Part shown: positions 17,892 through 27,878 of the stretch, in pieces | Layout of the letters: every line of letters begins with the position of its first letter | Position numbering within the stretch: position 1 is the first letter of the stretch | From: Acidovorax carolinensis | GTDB taxonomy: Bacteria; Pseudomonadota; Gammaproteobacteria; Burkholderiales; Burkholderiaceae_C | DNA length: 64,000 nt | Direction of reading: 5' to 3' | Assembly (NCBI RefSeq): GCF_002157145.1 | Contig: NZ_CP021361.1 | Coordinates: forward strand, 2,101,001 to 2,165,000 | Made by a program: the position numbers and the translations under genes | Notes under the pieces: model-generated | Told to the model about the DNA's origin: nothing | The model's input: only the letters and a program-made list of their open reading frames with translations | Database searches by the model: none

Positions 17892-20800
17892 ACGCACTCA
17901 ACCCCGAAATATCCCGTCCCTGCGCTCGCTTTTGCAGCAATGGCAGCAACTCTTTCATCAGCGCCGTTTCCGCCTGCGCCCGTGCCTTCCAGCCCAAATC
18001 CAGCGGGGCCATCAAATCGCTCAGCGCCTCGCCATCAAAAATCATGCGCTGCAAGATGCCGTCCACAAAGGTTTGCAGCGCGGCGGGGGCCAGTTGGTGG
18101 CGGGTGGCTATTGAACTCAGCTCGGCGCTGTCTTTTTCCTTCTTGAACTGGGTGTAGCCCTCGCGGATGGCGGCCTCGCTCAGGCCCTCGCCGGCCTTCA
18201 GGGTGTGGATGTAGGCAGCGATGTCGTCGCGCTCGTTCATGAATTTGGCGTCGGACAAGATCAAGCCCAGCAGCTCGTCTTTGGTCATCTTCTGCTTGCC
18301 GCCGCCCTGCAGCCCTTGCTGCGAAAAGCGGGACATGAGGCCCATGATGTAGTCGTAGTCGATCACGCTGCTGGCAAACAGCACAAACTCAAAGTCGAGC
18401 TGATCCACCGCATCGGTTGCACCACCCTGCGCCTTGCCGCTTTGGTCGTACTGGGCTTGTTGCTGCTTTAGAAACTGGGCGGTTTCGAGGTAGGCACCGC
18501 GAAAGGCTTGCAGTTGCTCGGCGGGCAGGATGTGGTCGATGGCTGTGGCGTTGTCTGCGGTCAGGTCGGTGTATTGGTCCAGCTGGGTTTTCAGGCGCTG
18601 CACTTCTTTGAAGTTCTGGATAAAGGCGGCGCGGGCGTCGTCTCCCTTCAGGCTGTGCACGGCCTCGGGCGTGCAGGCCAGGCCCTGGCTTTGCATGAAT
18701 TCGGCCAGTTTTTGCACGGCGGCGTCGAGCTTTTGGATGACCACCGGGGCTTTGTCTACCAGCCAGATCTCTCGCGCTTGGTCGCCCGTTTTTTCGCCCG
18801 AGAACAGGGCAATGGCGGCATCGACATTGGCCTGCTGCTGGCGAAAGTCGAGGATGTTGCCGTAAGGCTTGGTGCCGTTGAGCACGCGGTTGGTGCGCGA
18901 AAACGCCTGGATCAAGCCGTGGTGCTTGAGGTTTTTGTCCACGTACAGGGTGTTGAGGTATTTGCTGTCAAACCCGGTGAGCAGCATGTCCACCACGATG
19001 GTGATGTCGATCTTTTTGGCTGCCGGGTAGTCGGCATTGGGCCATTGCTGGTCTTTGATGCGCTTTTGTACGTCCTGGTAATACAGGTCGAACTCGCTGA
19101 TGCTGTGGTTGGTGCCGTAGCGGGCGTTGTAGCGGGCCAGGATGGCTTTGAGGGCGGCTTTTTTTCCCTCTGGGTCTACCTGGTTGTCTTCTTTTTCCTG
19201 CGGCAGGTCTTCCTGGATTTGCCGTACATCGGCATCGCCCTCGGCCGGTGGCGAGAACACGCAGGCGATGTTGAGGGGCACAAAGGCGGGGTCTGCGGCC
19301 TGCCTGGCCTGTTGCAGCTCGTCAAACAGGCGGTGGTATTCAATGGCGTCGTTGATGCTGGCGGTGGCCAGCACGGCGTTGAAGCGGCGGCTGGCGGTGG
19401 CCGTGTCGTGCTTGGCGAGTATTGCTTCGATCACGGCCCTTTTGGCCAGGGCCTCGCCGGGTTTGGGCGGGTTTTTACCCTCGGGCTTGTAGTAGTCCAC
19501 ATGAAAGCGCAGCACGTTGGCGTCTTCAATGGCGTGGGTGATGGTGTAGGCGTGCAGTTGTTTTTGGAACAGGTCTTCCGTGGTTTTCATGGAAGCCTGC
19601 TCGTCCTCGATCTGCGTGCGGCTGGAGTTGGCCTCAAAAATGGGCGTGCCGGTAAAGCCAAACAGTTGCGCCTTGGGGAAGAACTCTTTGATGGCCTGGT
19701 GGTTGTCGCCAAACTGCGAGCGGTGGCATTCGTCAAAGATGAAAACGATGCGCTTGTTGGCCAGCGGTGCCAGTTGCTCTTTGTAGGTGGCCTTGCCGTC
19801 TTTCGTTTGCTGCTTGTTTCGCTTGCTGTTTTCATCCAGCGCCAAACCCAACTTCTGGATGGTGGTGACGATGACCTTGTCGGCGTAGTCGCTAGACAGC
19901 AGGCGGCGCACCAGCGTGGCGGTGTTGGTGTTTTCTTCTACGCAGCCTTCTTGAAAGCGGTTGAATTCTTCGCGGGTCTGGCGGTCCAGGTCTTTGCGGT
20001 CCACCACAAAGAGGCATTTTTCAATGTCGGGGTTGTCTTTGAGCAGCGTGGACGCCTTGAAGGACGTGAGCGTTTTGCCGCTGCCCGTGGTGTGCCAGAT
20101 GTAGCCGTTGCCGCTGTTTTGGTGAATGCACTCGACGATGTGCTTGACGGCATAGACCTGGTAGGGCCGCATCATCAGCAGCTTTTGCTCTGATGCCACC
20201 AGCACCATGTAGCGGCTGATGGTTTGGCCCAGGGTGCATTTGCCCAGAAACTTCTCGGCAAACTCGTCGAGCTGGGTGATCTTGTGGTTGGCCTCGTCCG
20301 CAAACTGGTAGATGGGCAAAAACCGCTCGTCCGCATTGAACGCAAAGTGCCGCGCGTTGTTGTTGGCGAAGTAATAGGTGTTGGTGCGGTTGCTGACGAT
20401 GAAAAGCTGCAAAAAGCTCAGCAAGGTCTTGGTGTAGCCGTTGCCGGGGTCGTTTTTGTAGTCAACGATCTGCTCCATGGCCCGGCGGGGGTTGATGCCC
20501 AGCGTTTTCAGCTCGATCTGCACGCACGGCACGCCGTTGATGAGGATAAGCAGGTCGTACCGGTGGTGGCTGTAGTCGGTGTTGATGCGCAGCTGGTTGA
20601 TAACCTCGAAGGTGTTTTTGCACCAGTCTTTGATGTTGACCAGGGTGTAGTTCAGCGGCGTGCCGTCTTCGCGGGTGAAGGCGTTGATGCTGCGCAGCGT
20701 TTTGGCTGCGGTGAATACGTCGGGGGTGACGATTTCGTCCAGCAGGCGGGTGAACTCGCCATCGGTCAGGTGCACGCGGTTCAGGGCCTCGAACTTCTCG

Positions 20801-20961
20801 CGGAAATTGCGTTCCAGCGACGCGCGATCGCGAATGTCGGGGCGAAATTCGTATTTGAGATTCTGGAGCTTGCCAATGAACCCGTATTCGATCTGCTCTT
20901 CTTTGACTGCAAGGCTGGAAGCGCCTAGCGCAGGAGCGTATGTGGGGGTGGATGAAGGCAT
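17884..20961 (-). CDS. hsdR: Type I restriction enzyme, endonuclease/translocase subunit HsdR
   Basis: A 1025-residue subunit that translocates and cuts unmethylated DNA. The PD-(D/E)XK nuclease residues are D136, E150 and K152 (in YDLLILINGVPCVQIELK). The SF2 motor has Walker A TTGSGKT near 291-297, DECH at 410-413, GFTGTPIF, LLTGFDSKYLNTLYVDK and QAFSRTNRV. The C-terminal helical part docks on the methyltransferase. All catalytic residues are present. ATG 20961 was chosen; a TTG extension upstream adds only 8 residues. First gene of the operon. The 234 bases upstream, to 21195, show no further gene. Confidence 0.95.
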   Translation of the reverse strand: MPSSTPTYAPALGASSLAVKEEQIEYGFIGKLQNLKYEFRPDIRDRASLERNFREKFEALNRVHLTDGEFTRLLDEIVTPDVFTAAKTLRSINAFTREDGTPLNYTLVNIKDWCKNTFEVINQLRINTDYSHHRYDLLILINGVPCVQIELKTLGINPRRAMEQIVDYKNDPGNGYTKTLLSFLQLFIVSNRTNTYYFANNNARHFAFNADERFLPIYQFADEANHKITQLDEFAEKFLGKCTLGQTISRYMVLVASEQKLLMMRPYQVYAVKHIVECIHQNSGNGYIWHTTGSGKTLTSFKASTLLKDNPDIEKCLFVVDRKDLDRQTREEFNRFQEGCVEENTNTATLVRRLLSSDYADKVIVTTIQKLGLALDENSKRNKQQTKDGKATYKEQLAPLANKRIVFIFDECHRSQFGDNHQAIKEFFPKAQLFGFTGTPIFEANSSRTQIEDEQASMKTTEDLFQKQLHAYTITHAIEDANVLRFHVDYYKPEGKNPPKPGEALAKRAVIEAILAKHDTATASRRFNAVLATASINDAIEYHRLFDELQQARQAADPAFVPLNIACVFSPPAEGDADVRQIQEDLPQEKEDNQVDPEGKKAALKAILARYNARYGTNHSISEFDLYYQDVQKRIKDQQWPNADYPAAKKIDITIVVDMLLTGFDSKYLNTLYVDKNLKHHGLIQAFSRTNRVLNGTKPYGNILDFRQQQANVDAAIALFSGEKTGDQAREIWLVDKAPVVIQKLDAAVQKLAEFMQSQGLACTPEAVHSLKGDDARAAFIQNFKEVQRLKTQLDQYTDLTADNATAIDHILPAEQLQAFRGAYLETAQFLKQQQAQYDQSGKAQGGATDAVDQLDFEFVLFASSVIDYDYIMGLMSRFSQQGLQGGGKQKMTKDELLGLILSDAKFMNERDDIAAYIHTLKAGEGLSEAAIREGYTQFKKEKDSAELSSIATRHQLAPAALQTFVDGILQRMIFDGEALSDLMAPLDLGWKARAQAETALMKELLPLLQKRAQGRDISGLSAYE

Positions 20962-21195
20962 GGAGAGCAATGGCGTTATCAACAATCGAACGGCTAGTCA
21001 GATGAGGCCGTATTGTCCGTGCTTGGTCTGCTGAATCCGTGATCGCCGGGGCTACGAATGGCCTGCTTTATACATTGGCACCAAAAAAACCGCACAACCC
21101 TGACAGGACTTGCGCGGTGCCTTTGTGGTTGGGGCTTGTGCCAACGAAATGACTGGGGCTTGGCCAGCAACGTCTAGTGCGCACCCAAGACGAGT

Positions 21196-21423
21196 TCAGG
21201 GATGGGGTGAACGTTCAGGGCCAGGGGGTTGCTCGGCATCTACCGTCTTTTCATCAGCGTCCAAGCCCCACTGGTCCCAATCGTCGCCGAACAGCTCCGC
21301 CGGATGTTGTGTGCGGTCGGAGCCATTGCCGCAGCGCATGTCCTTGGCGGGGCAGTAGAGGTTACAGCCCCAGCACACCCGCTCGGGATGCGCGGGGGCC
21401 TTGGGAAACTTCTTGACTGCCAT
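21196..21423 (-). CDS. DUF3079-family small protein
   Basis: A 75-residue protein whose first 50 residues match DUF3079: HPERVCWGCNLYCPAKDMRC followed by GNGSDRTQHPAELFGDDW. The four cysteines (CWGC...C...C) suggest a small metal-binding fold. The function is unknown. ATG 21423. It lies just downstream of the pyruvate dehydrogenase operon (48 bases after lpdA) and could be its last gene. Confidence 0.82.
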   Translation of the reverse strand: MAVKKFPKAPAHPERVCWGCNLYCPAKDMRCGNGSDRTQHPAELFGDDWDQWGLDADEKTVDAEQPPGPERSPHP

Positions 21424-21471
21424 GGCTGCTCTCCAATTTCTGGGTGCCGGGCTCCCGCCGTGCTTCTTTTC

Positions 21472-23330
21472 TTACTTGCGCGCCGGTGGCACGTCGGTGC
21501 AGCTGCCGTGTGCAATCTCCGCCGCCATGCCGATGCTTTCGCCCAGCGTGGGGTGCGGGTGGATGGTCTTGCCGATGTCCACGGCGTCGGCGCCCATCTC
21601 GATGGCCAGGGCGATCTCGCCAATCATGTCGCCCGCATGGGTGCCGACGATGCCGCCGCCGAGGATCTTGCCGTGGCCGTGCGCTTCGGGACTGTCGTCA
21701 AACAGCAGCTTGGTTACGCCTTCGTCGCGGCCGTTGGCAATGGCGCGGCCCGAGGCATTCCACGGGAACAGGCCCTTCTTGACCTTGATGCCTTGGGCCT
21801 TGGCCTGGTCTTCGGTGAGGCCGACCCAGGCCACTTCGGGGTCGGTGTAGGCCACCGATGGGATCACGCGGGCGTTGAAGGCGGCGCTGGCCAGCTCCTT
21901 ATTCCCCTGAATTTCACCGGCGATCACTTCGGCCGCCACATGCGCCTCATGCACCGCCTTGTGCGCCAGCATGGGCTGGCCCACGATGTCGCCGATGGCG
22001 AAGATGTGCGGCACGTTGGTGCGCATCTGGATATCGACGTTGATGAAGCCGCGGTCTGTGACGGCCACGCCGGCCTTGTCGGCGGCGATCTTCCTGCCGT
22101 TGGGGGTGCGGCCCACGGCCTGCAGCACCAGGTCGTAGACCTGGGGCGCCGGGGCGGTGCCGCCCTCTTCCGCCGGCGCGAAGGTGACTTCGATGCCCTC
22201 AGGCAAAGCGCGTGCGCCCACCGTCTTGGTCTTGAGCATGATGTTGTCAAAACGCTTGGCATTCATCTTCTGCCAGATCTTGACCAGGTCGCGGTCAGCG
22301 CCCTGCATCAGGCCGTCCATCATTTCGACCACGTCGAGGCGCGCGCCCAGGGTGGAATACACCGTGCCCATTTCCAGGCCGATGATGCCGCCGCCCAGGA
22401 TCAACATGCGCTTGGGCACTTCTTTCAGCGCCAGCGCGCCGGTGGAGTCGACCACGCGCGGATCGTCGGGCATGAAGGGCAGGCGCACGGCCTGGCTGCC
22501 TGCGGCGATGATGGCTTTTTGGAAGGCGATGACCTTCTTGGTGCCCGTCTTGTCCTGGCCGGTGCCGGTGGTCTCTTCCACCTCCAGGTGGTTGGCGCCG
22601 ACAAAGGCACCGTAGCCGCGCACGGTGGTGACCTTGCGCATCTTGGCCATGGCGGCCAGGCCGCCCGTGAGTTTGCCGATGACCTTTTCCTTGTGGCCGC
22701 GCAGCTTGTCGATGTTGACCACCGGTGCGCCGAAGTCCACGCCCAGGTCGGCCATGTGGCTGACCTCGTCCATGACCGCCGCCACATGCAGCAGCGCCTT
22801 GGACGGGATGCAGCCCACGTTCAGGCACACGCCGCCGAGCTGAGCGTAGCGCTCGACCAGCACGACCTTCAGGCCCAGGTCGGCCGCGCGGAAGGCGGCG
22901 CTGTAGCCGCCGGGGCCGCCGCCGAGCACGAGCACGTCGCACTCGAGGTCGGCCGTGCCCGCAAAACTCGACGCTACTGGATTGATAGCTGTTTGCGCTT
23001 GTTTCTCGAGCGCTGGAGCCGATTTTTGCTCAGATACTGCAGCCACGGGGGCTGCAGGGGCCGGTGCAGCTGCCGGGCCGCGGCGCCGGCGCCCTGCACC
23101 TCCAGCGTCAACACCACCGAGCCTTCGGCGATCTTGTCGCCGAGCTTCACTTTCAGCTCTTTCACCACGCCCGCATGGCTGGAGGGGATCTCCATGGAGG
23201 CCTTGTCGGACTCCACGGTGATCAGGCTCTGCTCGGCCTTGATGGTGTCGCCGGGTTGGACCAGCACTTCGATGATGGCCACTTCGGCGAAGTCGCCAAT
23301 GTCGGGCACCTTGATGTCGATGATTGCCAT
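21472..23330 (-). CDS. lpdA: Dihydrolipoamide dehydrogenase (PDH E3) with N-terminal lipoyl domain; reading frame broken in the linker
   Basis: FAD enzyme that re-oxidises lipoamide in the pyruvate dehydrogenase complex. The lipoyl domain starts at ATG 23330 ([14 protein letters not shown]; lipoyl Lys in [10 protein letters not shown]). The E3 part lies in another frame (open from about 23046) with [13 protein letters not shown], the redox pair [14 protein letters not shown], and the catalytic HPHPTLGES near the C-terminus. E3 proteins with their own lipoyl domain are usual in this group, so the two frames should be one protein. The break is one missing C or G at 23073-23077 in an Ala/Pro linker. 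A palindromic repeat (22983-23031) encodes the rest of that linker. Confidence 0.88.
22974..23034. repeat. Palindromic element inside lpdA, encoding linker residues
   Basis: On the plus strand it reads TTGATAGCTGTTTGCGCTTG, then GAGCGCTGGAGCC and a TTTTTGCTCAGA tail. It is translated on the minus strand in the E3 frame as [18 protein letters not shown]. It closely matches the copy inside aceF in both DNA and reading frame. Confidence 0.75.
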
Positions 23331-23346
23331 GGGTATTGCCCTCGCG

Positions 23347-25038
23347 TTACATCACGATGCGGCGGAAGTCCGCCAGCAGCGAGGCAAAGTACACGTTGAA
23401 GCGCGCGGCGGATGCGCCGTCGATCACACGGTGGTCCCAGCTCAGGCTCAGCGGCAGCATGAGGCGCGGGGCGAACTGCTTGCCATCCCACTTGGGTTCG
23501 ATGCTGCTCTTGCACACGCCCATGATGGCGACTTCCGGCGCGTTGATGATGGGCGTGAAGTAACGCCCGCCAATGCCGCCCAGCGAGCTGATGGAGAAGC
23601 AGCCACCGGTCATGTCGGCCGGGCCCAGTTTGCCGTCGCGTGCCTTCTTGGCCAGGTCGCCCATCTCTTGCGAGATCTGGACGATGCCCTTTTGGTCGGC
23701 GTCGCGGATGACGGGCACAACGAGGCCGTTGGGCGTGTCGGCCGCAAAGCCGATGTGAAAGTAGTTCTTCAGCACCAGCTGGTCGCCGTCGAGCGAGCTG
23801 TTGAACTCGGGGAACTTCTTGAGCGCAGCCACTGCCGCCTTGATCATGAAGGCGAGCATGGTGACCTTGACGCCGCTCTTCTCGTTTTCCTTGTTGAACT
23901 GCACGCGGAAGGCTTCGAGGTCGGTGATGTCCGCGTCGTCATGGTTGGTGACGTGCGGGATGACGACCCAGTTGCGGTGCAGGTTGGCGCCGCTGATCTT
24001 CTTGATGCGCGAGAGGTCCTTGCGCTCCACCGGGCCGAACTTGGTGAAGTCCACCTTGGGCCAGGGCAGCAGATCGAGGCCCACGCCGGAGCCGCCAGGC
24101 GCTGCAGGCGCCTTGGCGGCCTGGGCCTTGGTCTGCACGGCACCCGCCATCACCTGCTTGGTGAAGGCAGCCACGTCGTCCTGCGTGATGCGGCCCTTGG
24201 GGCCGGTGCCCTTGACTTCGTCGATGGGCACGCCCAGTTCGCGGGCGAACTTGCGCACAGACGGCGAGGCATGGGGCAGACCCGCCGAGGGCGTGCCCGG
24301 CTGGTGGGCGGGCACGGCCACCGATGTCACAGCAGCAACAGGCGCTGCCGCTGCAGCGGCGGCAACTACAGGGGCTGGCGCGGGTGCTGCAGCTGTTGCC
24401 GCAGCGGGTGCGGGCGCTGCGGCAGCTGCCGTGCTTTCCAGCACGGCAACCAGGTCACCAATATTGACGGTGTCGCCAATCTTGACCTTGAGTTCCTTCA
24501 GCACGCCAGCTGCGGGCGAAGGGATCTCCATGGACGCCTTGTCGGACTCGACGGTGAACAGCGACTGGTCCAGCGCGATGGTGTCGCCAGGCTTGACCAG
24601 CACCTCGATGACGGCCACATCCTTGAAGTCGCCGATGTTGGGCACGCGCACTTCCACCGGGCCGACAGCCGCCGCTGCGGCGGGCGCCGGTGCAGCAACG
24701 GCAGCGGTGGCGCTGAGCGCCGGCGTGGTTGCTACTGTTTTAATAGCTGCCTGCGTTTGCTGCGCATGGGCTGGCGCTGAATTTGACTCAGAAACAGCAC
24801 CCGCCACTTCGAGCGTGAGCACCACCGAGCCTTGCTTGACCTTGTCGCCAATCTGCACGCGCAGCTCTTTGACCACGCCCGCGTGGCTGGAGGGAATCTC
24901 CATCGATGCCTTGTCCGACTCCACCGTGATCAGCGATTGCTCGGCCTTCACCGTGTCGCCGGGCTTGACCAGCAACTCGATCACGCCGACTTCGTCGAAG
25001 TCACCGATGTCCGGAACGTGAATTTCTACCAATGCCAT
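23347..25038 (-). CDS. aceF: Pyruvate dehydrogenase E2, dihydrolipoamide acetyltransferase
   Basis: A 563-residue E2 core enzyme transferring acetyl groups from lipoyl to CoA. Domains are lipoyl 1 (residues 1-80, lipoyl K43), lipoyl 2 (about 125-205, K167), an Ala/Pro linker, the peripheral-subunit-binding domain (about 250-290, [20 protein letters not shown]), and the catalytic domain ending with DHRVIDG (H536, D540). Start ATG 25038 has a strong AGGAGG site. Residues 84-103, between the lipoyl domains, are encoded by a palindromic repeat. Middle gene of aceE-aceF-lpdA. Confidence 0.95.
   Translation of the reverse strand: MALVEIHVPDIGDFDEVGVIELLVKPGDTVKAEQSLITVESDKASMEIPSSHAGVVKELRVQIGDKVKQGSVVLTLEVAGAVSESNSAPAHAQQTQAAIKTVATTPALSATAAVAAPAPAAAAAVGPVEVRVPNIGDFKDVAVIEVLVKPGDTIALDQSLFTVESDKASMEIPSPAAGVLKELKVKIGDTVNIGDLVAVLESTAAAAAPAPAAATAAAPAPAPVVAAAAAAAPVAAVTSVAVPAHQPGTPSAGLPHASPSVRKFARELGVPIDEVKGTGPKGRITQDDVAAFTKQVMAGAVQTKAQAAKAPAAPGGSGVGLDLLPWPKVDFTKFGPVERKDLSRIKKISGANLHRNWVVIPHVTNHDDADITDLEAFRVQFNKENEKSGVKVTMLAFMIKAAVAALKKFPEFNSSLDGDQLVLKNYFHIGFAADTPNGLVVPVIRDADQKGIVQISQEMGDLAKKARDGKLGPADMTGGCFSISSLGGIGGRYFTPIINAPEVAIMGVCKSSIEPKWDGKQFAPRLMLPLSLSWDHRVIDGASAARFNVYFASLLADFRRIVM
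24729..24790. repeat. Palindromic element inside aceF, encoding linker residues
   Basis: On the plus strand it starts GCTACTGTTTTAATAGCTGC and ends GGCGCTGAATTTGACTCAGA. It is translated in the aceF frame as [20 protein letters not shown], between the two lipoyl domains. The matching peptide in lpdA is [18 protein letters not shown]. Confidence 0.75.
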
Positions 25039-25061
25039 GTTATGCCTCCTGCCGAGCCGCC

Positions 25062-25102
25062 TCAAAGGAGGCATGTGCCCCCTTGGGGGGCAGCGAATGA
25101 AT
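25062..25102. repeat. GC-rich hairpin element between aceE and aceF
   Basis: TGCCCCC-TT-GGGGGGCA (25076-25092) preceded by GCCTCAAAGGAGGC. It is a strong GC hairpin without a T-run, so it is not a classical terminator. It may modulate read-through or stability between aceE and aceF. Confidence 0.5.
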
Positions 25103-25139
25103 ATGAGCGTGGGGGGTCAAGGTTTGTCTCCGGTGCGGT

Positions 25140-27878
25140 TTACGCATAGAGCGGGTTGACCTTGTCGGCCTGGATGTTGTATTTGGCAATGGCCTCCGCC
25201 ACCTTGGTGGCGGGCAACACGCCGTCTTCGCTCAGCGCCTTGAGGGCGGCCACGACGATGTAGTGGCGGTTGACCTCGAAGTGCTCACGCAGCTTGCTGC
25301 GGAAGTCGCTGCGGCCAAAGCCGTCGGTGCCCAGCACCTTGTAGGTGCGGCCCTTGGGAATGAACGGACGGATCTGCTCGGCATAGGCCTTCATGTAGTC
25401 GGTGGATGCGACCACGGGGCCGGTGCTGGTTCCGAGCTGTTGCGCCACGAAGGGCACGCGCGGGGTTTCCAGCGGGTGCAGCAGGTTCCAGCGGTCGGCG
25501 TCCTGGCCCTCGCGGGTGAGTTCGTTGAAGCTGGGGCAGCTCCACACATCGGCCTGCACGCCCCAGTCGGCCGCCAGCAGGGTTTGTGCAGCCAGCGATT
25601 CGCGCAGGATGGTGCCCGAGCCCAGCAGCTGCACGCGGATGTCGCCGGCATCGGAGGTGCCCTGCGGTGGCACGGCGCCCGGCTTGCACAGGTACATGCC
25701 CTTGATGATCTGCTCTTCCGTGCCCGCCGTGAGGCCGGGCATGGGGTAGTTCTCGTTGAGCAGCGTGATGTAGTAGAAAACGTTCTCCTGCTGCTCGACC
25801 ATGCGCTTGAGGCCGCGGTGCATGATCACGGCCACTTCGTGCGCGAAGGTGGGGTCGTAGGTCACGCAGTTGGGGATGGTGTTGGCCAGAATGTGGCTGT
25901 GGCCATCTTCGTGCTGCAGGCCTTCGCCGTTGAGCGTGGTGCGCCCCGACGTGCCGCCCAGCAGGAAGCCTCGCGCCTGCATGTCGCCGGCTGCCCAGGC
26001 CAGGTCGCCAATGCGCTGGAAGCCGAACATCGAGTAGTACACGTAGAACGGCACCATGATGCGGTTGTTGGTGCTGTAGCTGGTGGCCGCGGCGATCCAG
26101 CTGGCCATGCCGCCGGCTTCGTTGATGCCCTCTTGCAGGATCTGGCCGGCCTTGTCTTCGCGGTAATACATCACCTGGTCGCGATCGACCGGGGTGTAAA
26201 GCTGGCCCTTGGGGTTGTAGATGCCGATCTGGCGGAACAGACCTTCCATGCCGAAGGTGCGGGCCTCGTCCACCAGGATGGGCACCACGCGCGGGCCCAA
26301 CGCCTGGTCGCGCAGCAACTGCGTGATGAAGCGCACATAGGCCTGTGTGGTGCTGATCTCGCGGCCTTCGGCCGTGGGGTCGAGGATGGCCTTGAACGTT
26401 TCGATGGCAGGCACGGTGAAGTGCTCGTCAGCCTTTACGCGGCGCTTGGGCAGGTAACCGCCCAGCGCCTTGCGACGCTCGTGCAGGTACTTGATTTCGG
26501 GTGTGTCGTCGGCCGGCTTGTAGTACGGAATCTTGTGCAGTTCGCTGTCCGGGATCGGAATGTTGAACCGGTCGCGGATGTACTTGATGTCTTCGTCGCT
26601 GAGCTTCTTGGTCTGGTGCACGGTGTTCTTGCCTTCACCGGCCTTGCCCATGCCGTAGCCCTTGACCGTCTTGACCAGCAGCACCGTGGGCTGGCCCTTG
26701 TGCTCGTTGGCGGCGTGGAAGGCTGCGTAGACCTTGGTGGGCTCGTGGCCGCCGCGGCGCAGTTCGAACACTTCCTCGTCGGTCATGTGCTCGACGAGCT
26801 GGAGCGTCTCGGGGTACTTGCCGAAGAAGTTCTTGCGCACAAAGGCGCCGTCGTTGGCCTTCATGGCCTGGTAGTCGCCGTCAAGCGTCTCCATCATCAG
26901 CTGCCGGAGCTTGCCCGTCTTGTCGCGGGCCAGCAGCGCATCCCAGCCGGCGCCCCACAGCAGCTTGATGACGTTCCAGCCGCTGCCCCGGAACTCGCCT
27001 TCAAGCTCTTGCACGATCTTGCCGTTGCCGCGCACCGGGCCGTCCAGGCGCTGCAGGTTGCAGTTGACCACGAACACCAGGTTATCGAGGCTCTCACGCG
27101 CGGCCAGGCCGATGGCGCCCAGCGATTCGGGCTCGTCCATCTCGCCGTCGCCGCAGAACACCCAGACCTTGCGGTTCTCGGTGTTGGCAATGCCGCGGGC
27201 ATGCAGGTACTTCAGAAAGCGCGCTTGGTAGATCGCCATCAGCGGACCCAGGCCCATCGACACGGTGGGAAACTGCCAGAACTCGGGCATCAGCTTGGGA
27301 TGCGGGTAACTCGACAGGCCCTTGCCGTCCACTTCCTGGCGGAAGCTGTCGAGCTGTTCTTCGGTCAGGCGGCCTTCCAGGAAGGCCCGGGCGTAGATGC
27401 CGGGCGAGCTGTGGCCCTGGATGTAGAGCAGGTCACCACCGTGGCCTTCGCTCTCGGCATGCCAGAAATGGTTGAAACCCGCACCAAACATGCTGGCCAC
27501 GGATGCGAACGAGCCGATGTGCCCGCCCAGGTCGCCGCCGTCGGCAGGGTCGAGCCGGTTGGCGCGCACCACCATGGCCATGGCGTTCCAGCGCATGTAC
27601 GCGCGCAGGCGCTTTTCGATGGCGATGTTGCCGGCGCAGCGGGCTTCCTGCTCGGGCTCGATGGTGTTCACATACCCCGTGTTGCCCGAAAACGGCATGT
27701 CGATGCTGTTCTGGCGGGCGTGTTCCAGCAATTGCTCGATCAGGAAATGGGCGCGCTCAGCACCTTCTTTGTCGATGACCGCGGACAGCGCGTCCATCCA
27801 CTCACGGGTTTCTTGCTGATCGGTGTCGATCGCGGGCGCGGCGCCGTTTCCGGCCAGAGGGGCGGGCTGAGCTGACAT
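25140..27878 (-). CDS. aceE: Pyruvate dehydrogenase E1 component, homodimeric type
   Basis: A 912-residue thiamine-diphosphate enzyme decarboxylating pyruvate and acetylating the E2 lipoyl group. The ThDP motif GDGEMDEPESLGAI is near residue 241 and ends in the expected NCNLQRLDGPV. Length is that of the homodimeric AceE family. ATG 27878 has AGGAGA upstream. First gene of the aceE-aceF-lpdA operon. It is divergent from a sensor kinase, with a 168-base AT-rich region between them. Confidence 0.96.
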   Translation of the reverse strand: MSAQPAPLAGNGAAPAIDTDQQETREWMDALSAVIDKEGAERAHFLIEQLLEHARQNSIDMPFSGNTGYVNTIEPEQEARCAGNIAIEKRLRAYMRWNAMAMVVRANRLDPADGGDLGGHIGSFASVASMFGAGFNHFWHAESEGHGGDLLYIQGHSSPGIYARAFLEGRLTEEQLDSFRQEVDGKGLSSYPHPKLMPEFWQFPTVSMGLGPLMAIYQARFLKYLHARGIANTENRKVWVFCGDGEMDEPESLGAIGLAARESLDNLVFVVNCNLQRLDGPVRGNGKIVQELEGEFRGSGWNVIKLLWGAGWDALLARDKTGKLRQLMMETLDGDYQAMKANDGAFVRKNFFGKYPETLQLVEHMTDEEVFELRRGGHEPTKVYAAFHAANEHKGQPTVLLVKTVKGYGMGKAGEGKNTVHQTKKLSDEDIKYIRDRFNIPIPDSELHKIPYYKPADDTPEIKYLHERRKALGGYLPKRRVKADEHFTVPAIETFKAILDPTAEGREISTTQAYVRFITQLLRDQALGPRVVPILVDEARTFGMEGLFRQIGIYNPKGQLYTPVDRDQVMYYREDKAGQILQEGINEAGGMASWIAAATSYSTNNRIMVPFYVYYSMFGFQRIGDLAWAAGDMQARGFLLGGTSGRTTLNGEGLQHEDGHSHILANTIPNCVTYDPTFAHEVAVIMHRGLKRMVEQQENVFYYITLLNENYPMPGLTAGTEEQIIKGMYLCKPGAVPPQGTSDAGDIRVQLLGSGTILRESLAAQTLLAADWGVQADVWSCPSFNELTREGQDADRWNLLHPLETPRVPFVAQQLGTSTGPVVASTDYMKAYAEQIRPFIPKGRTYKVLGTDGFGRSDFRSKLREHFEVNRHYIVVAALKALSEDGVLPATKVAEAIAKYNIQADKVNPLYA

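Noticed and set aside
18508..20193. Open frame of 561 codons on the plus strand
   Set aside because: Antisense to hsdR, low complexity, no motif.
21229..24780. Open frame of 1183 codons on the plus strand
   Set aside because: It runs antisense to lpdA and aceF, has no recognisable domain, and is His/Gly/Val-rich as expected for the shadow of a high-GC gene.
25263..27875. Open frame of 870 codons on the plus strand
   Set aside because: Shadow of aceE with the same composition signature; aceE itself is unmistakable.
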